Shown in pieces: positions 23,345 through 34,530 of a stretch of 64,000 nt of DNA. The position numbers and the translations under genes were made by a program. The DNA comes from Nereocystis luetkeana. Its lineage: Eukaryota; Sar; Phaeophyceae; Laminariales; Laminariaceae. Numbering within the stretch: the first letter of the stretch is position 1; the number at the start of each line of letters is the position of its first letter. The stretch lies in contig JARUPZ010000029.1 in assembly GCA_031213475.1 (NCBI GenBank), positions 8,271,290 through 8,335,289 on the forward strand. The letters run 5' to 3'. The notes under the pieces are model-generated. The model saw only the letters and a list, made by a program, of their open reading frames with translations, was not told the DNA's origin and ran no database searches.

Positions 23345-23588
23345 GCTTCCGCTATAGGCGGTCATATCCGCGCGGCACGGCTGGCTGTGGTCGTGTTGGG
23401 ACTTTCGACCCCAGCACGCGAATGCAGAAAGTAATCACGACAGCCCATCATTGCACTGCTGTATGTAACTCCGCACGAGTCTGACAATGATACGTGGCAC
23501 GCAGGCGGGCGGTCGCCTGTTGGGGAGCCCCACTCGCCAAGGGAACGAGGGGCGGCAGACGCAAAGCATCATCGATCATGGTTGGCAG
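23345..23588 (+). pseudogene. Orphan copy of kinase first exon, plus strand
   Basis: A 34-codon open segment at 23487-23588 begins MIRGTQAGGRLLGSP and aligns with the first exon of kinase A (MIRGTGVG...GRMGSP) and kinase B. The preceding ~140 bp also match the 5' flank of genes A and B. It lies in the opposite orientation from both, and lacks a GT donor after its last codon. No downstream exons follow on the plus strand. Confidence 0.6.
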
Positions 23589-23651
23589 GGGGTTCTCGTA
23601 CGGCCGTAGTCGCGTAAACCGACCGAACTGAGCTCGTAGGTTGCGTAGGTG

Positions 23652-23945
23652 TATCTGTACGCAGCCTACGATCTCGGCTTTGTGGCTGAACGCGACCACG
23701 GCTGTACGATAATCCCCTGTAGACCATCACAGGCGACGCGCTAGGTCGGCCATTCCTCGCTGCCCCCGTGAGCGGGGCTCCCCCCCCGTCGAGCGTCTGT
23801 CTACGTCCCACGCAGCATTGCTAGATTCGACGGGGTGTTCTGACTTGTTTATACGTATGCAACCTACAACCTCAGCTCGGTAGACGTACGCGACCACGCC
23901 CGTCTGATAATCACCTGTAGACCATCACCGACATCACCATCACCA
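23652..23945 (-). pseudogene. Degenerate kinase first-exon copies, minus strand
   Basis: Two minus-strand relics. One (about 23720-23820) resembles the first exon of gene B but has an in-frame stop after MLRGT. The other ends near 23918 with DGLQ followed by a GTGATT donor-like site, as in gene B exon 1. The ~80 bp after each (23652-23735 and 23846-23930) are similar and resemble the start of gene B intron 1, indicating local tandem duplication. Confidence 0.5.
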
Positions 23946-24109
23946 CCGCCAACGCTACGCCCACCGCCACCGCCGCGAAATGCTTGCTCCGCGGGTACCT
24001 CTCCAACACTAAGATGCCTCCCAGGGAGCGGATGGTGTCATTGAATCCGGCGACCTCGGACTGAGGAACTACGCTGACGTGGAGCTCGTCACCCATGGGC
24101 CCGACGCCC

Positions 24110-24330
24110 ATTCATGGGCCGCCCCGGACGCATCTATTCGGTTGGCTAACGCCTCGGCAGAAGAGCCGGGGTAACAGGAGGGGAGGTAAGGTCCAACCCA
24201 CCCGGCGACTTCCGCCGGGGAGGGCATGGCCACGTTCACGTTTACCTCTTCTCCAAAAGGCCCCGTAGCCGATGGAGCCGCGCTGCGTCCTGCCTCGACG
24301 GTCTCGCCTGAGGTATAGCAGTACCCGCAC
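24110..24330 (-). pseudogene. Degenerate fragment of kinase tail exon
   Basis: The minus-strand translation contains PSPAEVAGWVGPYLP and SSAEALANRI, which resembles the segment before the Gly-rich linker in the last exons of genes A and B (FPASPAEVLANHM). Similarity is short and the surrounding tail repeats are absent, so this is a tentative relic of the third kinase locus. Confidence 0.4.
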
Positions 24331-24373
24331 CATCGGCGTCCCGCACCGCGGGCGGTGGCACAACCGGAGGAGG

Positions 24374-24427
24374 GAAGAAAGAAGGAAGGAAGGAAGGAAG
24401 GAAGGAAGGAAGGAAGGAAGGAAGGAA
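24374..24427. repeat. (AAGG)n microsatellite
   Basis: About 12 GAAG/AAGG tetranucleotide units. It gives an artificial FLPS repeat on the minus strand. Confidence 0.9.
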
Positions 24428-25499
24428 TGGACGGAAGTGGCCGGGCTAAAAACATCAGGTCAATAATGCACCGGCGGCGATGTCCTTTCTCTCCCTGGAC
24501 ATAACCACAGATAAAAACAACAGAAACAAAAAAAGGAAAGCCAGATAACTTCCAGCGTATAGAGGGGCGAAGTCGACTCCGGCTTGGTGCCTCGCAACAC
24601 AGGGCGCAAACGCGTGCTGAAGTTGCCGTTTTCGCAGGGGGCGTTGCAGCCACAACTGAAATATCGTCGGGAAACATTACACACAAAACCCATTTCCGCA
24701 AAACCTACAGCAGGTCTGCGTAGCTAGTGTGCCTCCTATGTGCCTCCTTAGCTCTCGCGGCCTGCATGCCCAGGAGATCCTTAAGCACGTCTCCGACAGT
24801 CGCCGCCGCCATCTTCAAGGAAAGCGTCCTACCTCAAGCCTTCAGACTTCTCTTGTTGGCCGCCCGTCCATCCAAGTGGGCAGTCTAACACAAGCGGGGG
24901 TAGTAACGAGGAAAAACATACAAACCTGCTTAAGATTGTCCGCTCGAGGCGCTGGCTCTAGCCCAGAGGGTTACTCACGGGTTCCGGCGGAGACGCACGC
25001 TGCTCTTCACCTGGTACTGCCGCAAAATGCATCTCATTACAATTTCAAGAGCTTTGACCCCGAAGTACTGTACACGATGCAGCAGGTTTTCAAGGGGTTA
25101 AGCTTCACGGGCGTCGCGACGGTGTCGTTGTTCCGGACCCTTCGCGCCTTCCCGGCCGTGTTAATACTGCTAGCGGACATTGAAAGGGGAATTCCCCCCC
25201 CCAAAAACAAATATTTGTCACTTCACAACTAACATAGCAAAACGTTTCGCCCCCCTCCCCTCGTTGAGTGGGGGCAGGCGGCTATCGCACACAAAATATT
25301 GACGCATCTGCTGGGGTTAAATCGAGTATCATGATCGTGACCATGACATGACCATGATCAAAACCGTGAGTTCGCCCGGCTGTTAAGCTTGTGTCGACAC
25401 AGAGGGACGCTTGTTCCCAGAATTCCAAGCTACGGCTGACATCCTATCACCTATAGCACCGCACTATTGTAGCTCTGCCGTTGTCCGACTGTTTGCGTT
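24428..25499. other. Uncertain: short open segments, no assigned gene
   Basis: On the minus strand, 24706-24813 opens with ATGGCGGCGGCGACTGTC and reads about 35 residues (MAAATVGDVLKDLLGMQAA...) to a stop, directly after an AG that could be an acceptor. On the plus strand, 24729-25232 is open for 167 codons but ends in low-complexity sequence. Neither matches a family I can name. They could be fragments of the broken kinase locus or chance frames. Confidence 0.3.
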
Positions 25500-25860
25500 C
25501 AAGAGGCAGCAAGATGCAAAGTAGATGTGCCTAAAACAAGAACGGAAGCAAAAACGGAGGGAATATGATGGAGATGGTCCCCGTTCACCATAGTACGTGG
25601 CACGCACGGCGTGAGCGGCAACCGTCGGATTTCTTGCCCTCAAAGGTTGGTGGGTATGTACTACAGTAGTATGCCTTTTTCTCCCTCCGGTTGCCTAAGT
25701 CTTTTTTATATACCTTTATTTTACGCCCGCGGCTTGGGCATACCGACACCAAACGATGCAAGGGCCGCCACTAACGCAATTTTCCAAATATAGCTTGACA
25801 AGCCCGACGTTGTATCTTCGTGGGAAAAAAGCCAATTTTCGAAAGGCCGTCAAAACATTA
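25500..25860 (-). pseudogene. Intron-derived relic of the third kinase locus
   Basis: This stretch aligns with kinase A intron 8 near 14640-14890 (for example GGTTGG, GTATGCC, CTCC-CC-CCG, ACATCAAA-like blocks in the same order). It shows that the broken third locus once contained intron DNA between the catalytic-loop exon and later exons. Confidence 0.45.
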
Positions 25861-26589
25861 CAGGTACTGCCGGTATACCCAGCACACGTTGCAAGAACCG
25901 TACCTCAGAGTCCATCAGTGCCTCAGAGTACGCCACGCCCAAATTACTGGGTATGCTCAGTACTTCGGGGTGTGCTCTGCCGAACGGTTTCGGCGTATGT
26001 CAGAGTACGATAGTGTATGGCCAACTAGTTGAATACGCCACAATGCCTCACAGTAGATCATACCTGAAAATAGTGATGTACTACTGTAGTGCTGTACTCT
26101 GCTGGAAATGGTTACCTGGTACAAGTTATGTATATACTTGAAGTATATGTGCGTGTTCTTCACATTACACCATACTTTCTACCCGTCGACATCCAGCACA
26201 ACCAGTGTCCGTGCCGATTTTTCAATCCTAGAGAGTTACAAGTTAGGTGGTGACAAAACCACGCCAGAGATACTGCATTGTTATACAGTAAACGAAGCAA
26301 ACAGCGCAATGGCATGTCATCATACTGGATGCGACTCGAGTAGCATAGCCAGGTTCTCCCTACTAGGCGGTCTGGTACCTTGCTACCCTGTCTACCGTCT
26401 CCGTCCTGCGTTCGTCAACTATGCCCCACGCCCGGAGAGGATGCGTCAGATGCAATGCGAAACAAGCAAAGCAGGCTCGTCATCCACCCACGCCACACGA
26501 CTCCTTTCGCAAGAACAGAAGGCAAAACATATAGAGAAAGAAAACGCGAATCACGGAGGATCAAGCGCAAAAATAACAAGAAGACAAGG

Positions 26590-26880
26590 TAGTGCAGGAC
26601 AGTGATACCAGTACCAAATAAACAGCCAGTACACCCAGTAGATGTCGCCAGTACCAGTACTTTGGAGTACACAGTACCAGGTACCTCAGAGCACGCTGTA
26701 CCCAAAGTGATGGGTACGCCCAGTACCCTAGAGTGCGGCATGTCTAAATATATGGTTACGCCCAGTACCGTTGGAGATCAGAGCATCGTCATACCGGTAT
26801 AATTTAGTGGGTACGCCCCAGTACCCCGCAGCGCACCGCTACCAAGGTACTGGCACTGGTACACTCCATGGCGACTGTGA
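26590..26880. repeat. CAGTACC-type minisatellite region
   Basis: Irregular repeats of GTACGCCCAGTACC and related CAGTACCAGTAC motifs; the interior of a ~1.3 kb stretch (25.86-27.15 kb) that appears inserted in the degenerate kinase locus. Confidence 0.5.
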
Positions 26881-27358
26881 CGATACTTGAAATCTCCTAT
26901 GTGTTGATAGTCTTGCTGGAAACAAAGACGAACAATGCACGTTGGCAATGATGAGCCGACAACACGAAACATCAGACTTATTGATACGAGATACAAGCAC
27001 AACAAATGCTGCACATTAAATAAAGACTCAATTGTTTCGTCACAAAGTTCGGAAGCATTTTTCGCCAAAAACAGCAATGAAACCTTCCACCAAAATCTGG
27101 GAAACAAAAGTATGGAATTTGCTATTTTAGCCCCCGCCCCTAGAACGAGCGCTAGTGCGTGCGAGCTTCGTTCGGGAAAGGAAATCGATCAACAAGAAAT
27201 CCTTCCAATCCGGAGAACCCTGTCCTTCAGCCGTATGCGTTAAGCAAGGAGTGTCCGCCTCTGGATTCAAATCCCATAACGTGGGTGCAGTACTTGTAGT
27301 GAAGGGGATGAAGTCGCGGGGACATTCGGCGAGTTTTGTTTCGCTCTTGCTTGAAACT

Positions 27359-27545
27359 CTAATGTTCACCGCCGAATCCCGACTCACCGCACCGGAGTCC
27401 TGGGTCAGTCTCGTTGCCCATAAATCCAATAGGGCCACTGGAGCGGTGAACCAATTCGTTATAGACCTTGTGGTCACAATTCATTATCCGAATGCAGTGC
27501 ACGTAGCTCAGCCCGTCCATCGGGAGCAAAGCTGGCCAAAACAAA
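27359..27545 (-). pseudogene. Pseudogene copy of kinase catalytic-loop exon
   Basis: On the minus strand a TTTTGGCCAG acceptor precedes an exon-8-like segment; the downstream part reads MNCDHKVYNELV...GPIGFMGN, then TDPGLRCG and a GTGAGTCGGGATTCGG donor nearly identical to that of kinase A. A frameshift a few codons after the acceptor and loss of the catalytic His (NCD instead of HCD) indicate it is broken. It is the best-preserved piece of the third locus. Confidence 0.78.
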
Positions 27546-27880
27546 CAATGCCGTCAAGAAAAAAAACGGAGGAAACAAACATAAGACCGCGTCGTGTTTT
27601 GAAATGTATAACAGTACAAGCACTTGAACGTGTGCACGTATGGGCGTGTTGCTTTGCAATTGCAGGCAGCATATATGTAGCCGCGGAACGTGTACGTACA
27701 TGCACAGGACTGTCCAAGGCAGCCCGCGATTCCGGTTGTTCTCCAGGCAGACAAAAATATTTCCGTTTTTTCAACCGGGCAGGTGGTGATTGCACACTAC
27801 ACTTCCAACAATTGTAGTGGTTTTCCAACTTCGCAGGTGGTGGTTACATACTCCACCAGCAACAGTAATACTGTGATGTA
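27400..27880 (-). repeat. Kinase intron 7-like sequence at third locus
   Basis: The stretch at about 27590-27730 aligns with kinase A intron 7 near 15370-15510 (shared TGTGCACG-GTGGGCGT and CCAAGCACTTGAA-like blocks), extending homology of the third locus upstream of its exon-8 copy. Confidence 0.5.
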
Positions 27881-28278
27881 GCGGTCACTGAACGGTGATC
27901 GAAACGGCTCACTCTAGGACGAGAATAAATTACGCCCCAACTATGAATTCGTGAGTACTCCTACGATATCGTTCAGGCAAGAGCGCTGTTCACTGCAACG
28001 TTTGAAACAATTTCTTGCTCGATCACCGGAATCGGCCACGTTCTTTAGAGGATTACAAATCGTCAGAAAAGCAGACGACAAACGGCGCAACCCACCGATG
28101 ACCTTCCTGAGCATCATCATAGAATAATATGCTGAGAAATCACTGTTGCAGACTAAATACGCCACATATACACTTGTGCCGTGGGGTTTGGTCGCCTGGT
28201 GCGCTGCGCAAGCGCGGATTCGGGGTCGCTCCTGACCGCATAGGCCTTGAACACGTTTAGTTATGTCTCGGCGAGATA

Positions 28279-29230
28279 GTGTTTCGCAGGATGGTAAACC
28301 ACAACAACAAGAACAACATTGCCGTTGCGTGTTTGAGCGATATCGCGGGGTCAGAAGGCCTTGCCATGGAGAAGATGAAGGTCGGAGATGGACACATCTT
28401 CGGTTACCACTGTACACCTTCAATCCCACGACACCGCTCAAACTTTCGACGCCAACGAATTAGCAATCCTGTGCAACACTTTTACAGCATTGCATACCGA
28501 GACATAACTGTTGCAGCCAGGAAACACAGCATATATATACGCACATTTGCCGTGAAACCTGGTGACCTGATCTGATGTGAAAGGGTGAAGACGACGGTGT
28601 CGAACATAACCGTACACCCCTTGTACAGGTCGCGGACGGCAACCTTCAGTTGATGAGGTTTCCGAGCCCGCGACATCGCTCAAGACCTCCACGGAAAGTT
28701 GTTCTTGTTTGTGGGTAGCACGGGGGCTGGGGGGCATGAGGTGAGAGCTACGTTGGGGGCTTCACAATCGGATGCTCGGACGACCGGGTAGCTCTCGTTC
28801 CACCCCCTCCCCACATCTCAGCATGGGTATGTGGACGGCCGAGACTGGTCTCGTCTCATTCCCCCTTCCCCCCCCATGCACCTCGTGATAGAAACGCGCA
28901 GGAACATCACTGCTGTGGAGGCGCTAAACAACGTCGCTGGGTCCGAAGGTGTCGCCATGGATATCGCCGCGTGTGGCCTACACTGGGGGGACGAGCAAAC
29001 CCGCGTTCAGCCTTGCACGGCTGATTAAGTGAGCATACCCCGCGGCATCGCTCACTTAATCAGATGGGAAAAGCTATACACGGTGTCGCTTCGTCCCGAG
29101 AAGTCTGATACAGGTCGCCCACGACGATCTCCATGGCAAGACCTTCACATCCGGCGACGTTGCTCAAAGCCCCCACGGCAATGAAGTTCGTGTGCGTACG
29201 TATCCCAAGATGTTGGGGGGGTGCATGGGA
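28279..29230. pseudogene. Four kinase exon 7 copies in alternating orientation
   Basis: Copies of the kinase hinge exon, whose hallmark is V.ALSDVAGSEG(L/I)VMEIA, occur at about 28291-28392 (+; NIAVACLSDIAGSEGLAMEK), 28618-28715 (-; LSVEVLSDVAGSE, then a frameshift, then VAVRDLYKG), 28866-28985 (+; ITAVEALNNVAGSEGVAMDI) and 29108-29215 (-; AVGALSNVAGCEGLAMEI). Flanking acceptor (CACATCTCAG) and donor-side (AAGTGAGCAT) sequence is kept around some copies. None has neighbouring kinase exons in phase, so these are exon relics amplified as foldbacks. Confidence 0.75.
29021..29063. repeat. Perfect 14 bp palindrome at the foldback centre
   Basis: CTGATTAAGTGAGC at 29021-29034 is exactly inverted at 29050-29063 with a 15 bp loop. 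It lies between the third (+) and fourth (-) exon 7 copies, at the position of the exon's splice donor. Confidence 0.9.
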
Positions 29231-29236
29231 TAAGTG

Positions 29237-29300
29237 CTACCTCGGGCGTCCGAGCGTCTGGACTTCAAGCGCCTGACATTGCGACCTACACGACAGCAAA
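29237..29300 (-). repeat. Kinase intron 6-like remnant
   Basis: Contains the minus-strand block translating LEVQ.LGRPR, also present in intron 6 of genes A (about 16130-16170) and B (about 42770-42805). It confirms that intron DNA upstream of exon 7 was copied along with the exon. Confidence 0.6.
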
Positions 29301-29434
29301 CACCCGGGGACGCTAAGAAAAATCCCCGTTCTTACGGAAATGCCTGAAAATATTGTCGAAAGCAGTGTGTTTCTCCTGTATTTTCGTTTTTTTCGGCATT
29401 TAGATGTATTTTCCGAATCTCGACATTTTGAAAT

Positions 29435-29506
29435 AAGCCTCATAAGAAATGAGTATACTAGCTGCGTGAGGGAAAAATAGGGTTTTCCACACCTGTTATG
29501 AGGCTT
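29435..29506. repeat. Small inverted-repeat element
   Basis: A 72 bp unit bounded by AAGCCTCATAA and its complement TTATGAGGCTT. Possibly a minimal MITE or solo terminal repeat pair. Confidence 0.5.
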
Positions 29507-31014
29507 TTCTGCCAGGGGGGGGTAGGGGGCACTAGACAGATGGGTTTGCCTTTACGGACAGCCTTGACAGTCAGACAGCTTGACACTGGCATGTCTCCTG
29601 TTATATTTGGATAGGTTCGCAAAAACGGATAAAAACGATATTTTTTTAAAAGGTGCCCACCTCTAGGCAGGACACATCAGTGTGGTGGCATCACGTAGGT
29701 AGCTATGAGGGGGGTGCAATTTGTACCAGTATGAGAAGATAGGCAAACACGTGCTACGCGTAGGAGATCACGTGACGTGCTACGAGTAACGGAAAATGTC
29801 TCAGTAGATGGTGCATGCATGAAGATACATGGTTCAGGGGACCGTCTGGTACTTGAAGGTCCCTTCTCGATCTCACTTTCTCCCTGTACCCTACTTGATC
29901 TCTCGATGACGAATGAACCAAGAAGAACTTTGCCGAGAAGAAGCGTGCCCTGGCCAGCATCGATATCCCTGTGTCCTCCTCTATGAGGCACCATGACAGC
30001 AGCTGTGCAGCCGGACAATGCCGAACAATTGAGCGACTCTGACATCTGTCCTACATATTCTACCCGGTTCTATTTACTGTCAGAAACTCCTGTTTACAAT
30101 GAGCTACTTGTAGGATAGATGTGAAGATATAGTACGGGCGTAGACCCAACCCGACCCCTATCACCCCAGCCCATATATTTTGTAACCCCGACCCGAAGCC
30201 GAAACGGGCGAGAAACGAGAAACGAGGCTGCGCCAGCTTCGCTTATAAAGGAGAAAATTCAAGGAAGTTCCACGATTCCCAAGTATGGACCACGATTCGT
30301 CGCAAAAAAAAGACAAAGGGTCGATCTTAACGAAGAGTGTTGTTCAGGATTTTTCAGCATGTTCTCGAAATTTCGGCATTTTCCCGATTTTTTTTCTGGA
30401 AAAGCCGAAAAAATCCACCTCCTAAAAATGACGTCTTCAAGTTTTTCGTCTCTTTCAAGAGATGTAGGTGCAAGGCTGCAGAGGATCGGGCAGCCCCACC
30501 GCGCGAGCTGTGCCACCACTCGCGAGCGCACAAGGCTCACAATGGTCATTCCCAAGGTCCTTCGCAAGTCATGGCCGAACGCACAAGGCACAACAGCTTT
30601 TTGAGCTCTCGTGGCCGAGCTCACAAGGTGACCGCACCGAGGTGGCCGACTGACTGAGCTCGGTGAAGGCAATAGCTGAGACTTTGGGCAAGCGTTGGGC
30701 GTCGTAGCGTGACGAGTTGGTGATGGGCATCACTCCCCAAGGCACCGACACCTGCCTACGAGTCAGGCCGGTGACTGTGAGACCACCGCATGGATGATTT
30801 CCGAGAGCACAGCTGCTACAGTGACGGTTCTGTGCCGGGTGGACGATTATTTCGAGAGCCAAGTGACGCTCGTACTCGATAAGATTCAACCCTCGCTAAA
30901 TTTGATGGAATGCCGAAATTTCAGGGGGGGAAAACTATAGTACTTGCGTGTCGTCAAGATCGACCCTGAAAAAGACCCCTGGAAGATCTGGTGTCCCTAT
31001 CATAGTGCAGCATA
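29507..31014. other. Intergenic with irregular GGCCGAGC-type direct repeats
   Basis: No gene recognised. Around 30480-30660 short direct repeats of TGGCCGAGCTCACAAGG and relatives occur. ORFs over them are repetitive and not conserved. Confidence 0.4.
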
Positions 31015-31624
31015 GAGTTGCACCCCGTCTAACTGAGAACCGGGTACCCGGTGGCGGGTACCCGAAACCGTCGGAACAGGAACCGTCCCGGTCCAACTCA
31101 CGGAACCGCGGGTATTTGTACCTCGGGTACCCGGGTACCCGGGTACCCGTCAATTGTGCTATATGGAGGCCACAAGACTGGGGTATACGTTGAGTTACAC
31201 TACAGCGACTGTGCCTCTAGACTCTCGCCTCTCGCCCCTGCAGACGACAGAGCGAGAATAGAGAATATCCCTACTTATACCTGCCTTGCCTACCACGCCG
31301 CCGCTCCAAAGCTACAAGGGACCAAATAGTCTATGGTAACCCGGGTACCCGGGTACCCGTGTCCGCCTTACCACGCTGCCGCTCAAACACAAAAAGGGGA
31401 GCGAATAGTGTATGGTGACCCGGGTACTCGGGTACACGGGTACCCAGATACCCGTGTCCGCCTCATCCGCCGCCACTCAAACGCTAAAAGGGGAGCAAAT
31501 AGTGCATGGTATCCCGGGTACCCGTGTCTGCCGGGACCCGGGTACCCGGTTCCGGTTCCGCCTCAACCGCCCCCCCCCCGGTCGGGTACCCGGTTCCAAA
31601 TTTTGAGGCCGGGGTGCAACTCTA
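31013..31624. mobile_element. TA-flanked inverted-repeat element filled with GTACCC repeats
   Basis: The body 31015-31622 has 13 bp terminal inverted repeats (GAGTTGCACCCCG and CGGGGTGCAACTC) and a TA dinucleotide on each side, as in Tc1/mariner-type or other TA-targeting elements. The interior carries dense CGGGTACCC arrays and about three ~85-90 bp direct units (31285-31525) sharing GGGGAGC-AATAGTG.ATGGT. No transposase frame is present. Confidence 0.7.
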
Positions 31625-33600
31625 GTGCAGCAGTATTGTAAACGTAAGGTCTACAGGAATGATCCTTTGATCACGATTGATGTCAGCAAAACTGCTGCTG
31701 TGGCTCTGCTGCTGTAGTCTGTATATCAGGCATGTCCGCGTTGATAAGCTTGAGCTGTGAGAACAAATCATACAAGCAAGCCCACCCTGTACAGCCAGCC
31801 AGCCAGCCAGCCAGCCAGTAGTCAGCTGTAAGTCGCGGCCAATACGAGAAGCCGAAAGTTGAAATTTGAATTTTGGTACGAGTACTGCTGCATCCAAAGA
31901 TCAGAGAGATGAAAACAGAAAAAAAATAAGCTCGCTTTGCAAGGGCTGTGGCAAGGGGTATCGGGTGTCGGTTCCAGCACCCGTTCGTCATTGGCGGGCC
32001 AGAGGCAAAGGGACACATGGGCACGCATTCGTGCATTATGATGACAACCGTCACGCCTACTGTTGTCTACCTGTACGGAGTAAATATATTGATAAAAAAA
32101 GAGCACGCGACTACTGCGCTGTCCAGACTTGCTTATGGACTGCGCAGACTGCGGACACATATGTTCCGTCAAAATACTGTCGACTCTCGAGCTGCGCTCA
32201 CCCGCGTATAGACGTTGCCCAGACCAGCGATGAGCAGCACGCTAACGTTCACAGTAACGATGGAAGATAGGATCTGGCAATACACCATGATGTGGGTATA
32301 GCAGCTGTAGAAACGCCGCCAAACCCGCCGTCCAAGCGCTTCTTTCTTCGTGTTGACATGCTGACACAATGGGAATGACCATATTGTGCTGACATGCTCT
32401 GCTGCTTGTGGGGTTTCCACAGAAATCTATTCCGCATGTCGTCTATCGCGGGTAGCGGGGACGATAAAACGACCGCGGGGGAATAAGGATGGATGACAAA
32501 AAAAAGTTCCGGTTCGACTACGAGTACGAGTCAAAACAACAACAAAACAGACTGCGTGAAATTGAATCAGAAAGAAAGCACACAAAACACGATGGACGAT
32601 GGCTTGCATCGCCCTTTCACATACGTGGTGGGCGAACCCATGGAGAGTAAACGTTGACATTATGCGACGTTTGCGATTCACAACGACTATGTATTGCTAC
32701 TTCACAACAGTCATGTATACACTCTACCAGAAGAACGCACATACATCTTATCGTCGCTGCAGATATCAACCATCACCGAGCAGCAAGCTTTACTGCAGTC
32801 CAGTTGGTACACGCACGTACGCAGAATTGACCCTCCGACGCAATGTTGGTCATGCACCACCCTGCAGTCAGCTTGCTGTGCCCGGATTTGGGATAGGTTG
32901 CTGTGCTGGGGTACGGTTAGAGTGCCATAAGGTTGAGGTTATGATCACGCGGTTAGGGAAGACCACAGGCACGTCAGAAGTAGTATGTTACGTCACAGGG
33001 GTGACGTCGTCTTACATGTTACGGCGGAGAACCCTGATTATCTGCATCTGCCGAATGTACTTGAAGTGCAACGTGCCACAGCACTACTAATAGTCGTGTA
33101 TATACAGTAGTGTGTCGTTGGGGGGCGAAGGGACGAGGTGCTGACCGCAACGCGCGACGACGAGCGATGATAATCAAGGCGGGCACCGCATCGGTGATAT
33201 CTATCAATATTAATAGGTCAATAGTACCACCTGTATTCGAGAGAGACCGAAGGCACGCCGTATAAATATCTGGGCGGGCGAAAACACGAAAGCGCCCCCC
33301 CCCCTTATGTGCGGAACTACTGGCTGTTATAGGTGTCATTAACACCATAATACCACTGCTTCCTCCTACGCACTTATTATAGTACTATCGACATTACCTG
33401 TACTCCTCCATACAGCGGCAGTACAAGTATCCGGGAGGATAAAACTGGGACACGTTCCCCCGTACGGTATACGGGACTACTGTCACAGGTATACTACTAT
33501 TATCACAGTGTTGACTAATATACCCTGGTATATAGTACTGTATACTCCTTCTTCGATACTGCTACTACTTGTTACTACTACTACTCCTACTACTATACTA
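31625..33600. other. Intergenic, no recognisable gene
   Basis: No exon or domain recognised. A short (AGCC)n run lies at 31796-31818. Overlapping frames on both strands at 31.7-32.3 kb are low complexity. Confidence 0.4.
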
Positions 33601-33704
33601 TTACGAGGGACCATATTAAATGGGACCTACGGTAAACATAAAAACCTACATATTTCGCTATTTTTACTAACAATATTTGGTTCTATTTAGTATGGTCCCC
33701 CGAA
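33601..33704 (+). mobile_element. MITE of the TTACGGGGGACCATAG family, copy 3
   Basis: 104 bp, forward orientation; left arm TTACGAGGGACCATATTAAA, right arm ends GGTCCCCCGAAA. A (CTA)n microsatellite follows at 33742-33775. Confidence 0.82.
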
Positions 33705-33741
33705 ATACTATTATTTAACAGTACTATTGACAATATTGTAT

Positions 33742-33776
<35 letters not shown>

Positions 33777-34029
33777 GTGATGTGCGTACTACATACTGAC
33801 CCGCTCTTAAAAAAACAACCCACAAGAATATCAGCCTGATAAATAGAAAACATTTAGAACGCCCCCAGAGTCAAGTCAGTGCGTAATTTTTTAAAGAAAG
33901 TATGCCCCTTCCTGTGGCTGGCCTGGGCCCTAAGCACCATTCTGTGTGCACTTCTGGGGAAATCTCTTCTCGGATAATAAACTATGAATACGATATTAAC
34001 AAGAAAGGGCAGCATAAGAACACGATCGT

Positions 34030-34530
34030 TCAGGCGCGCACATGATAAGAAAGTCAGCCTGAGAGTGTGTCTTAACCCCCCCTAGAGAGCATTGGAACGA
34101 GCTGAATGGAATATTATTTGCCGCATGAATTGGTGTTGATTGGTTGTGGGAAACGAATACCAGTGGTAGATTCAATGCAGCCCGAGAAAAACAGTACATC
34201 TAGGAAGAGGAAGAAGAATTGTTGCACCCCTTTTTCTTGTTTGGGAGGACCGAACGGCCCGACCGAACGGGAACAAATAGCAGATTATTTGATGTAGATG
34301 GACACCACCGAAGATGATGTGGACACCAATTGGTCGTGGCATGTGCAAAAGATACCGTTCGTGCCGATTCGGCTGGCGAGGCCCAGGATTCTGCGTGTAC
34401 CCAAACACGTTTTTTTAGATAGGAACGGAACGAATGACCACGAGCAGCCTCGTTCCGTTCCGCTCGTTCCCATGCTCTCTGGGAGGGTTAAGACACACCC
34501 TGAGCCCGATTTCAGGTTCCTTGTGACAGG
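34030..34530. mobile_element. ~500 bp terminal-inverted-repeat element
   Basis: The left region at about 34055-34100 (CCTGAGAGTGTGTCTTAACC...AGAGAGCATTGGAACGAGC) is inverted at about 34463-34505 (GCTCGTTCCCATGCTCTCT...GGTTAAGACACACCCTGAG). Weaker complementarity continues outward. It is consistent with a non-autonomous DNA transposon; precise ends and target duplication were not resolved. Confidence 0.55.

Noticed and set aside
27155..27817. 220-codon plus-strand ORF
   Set aside because: It is antisense to the kinase exon 8 pseudogene and flanking intron relic, with no conserved counterpart in the other copies.
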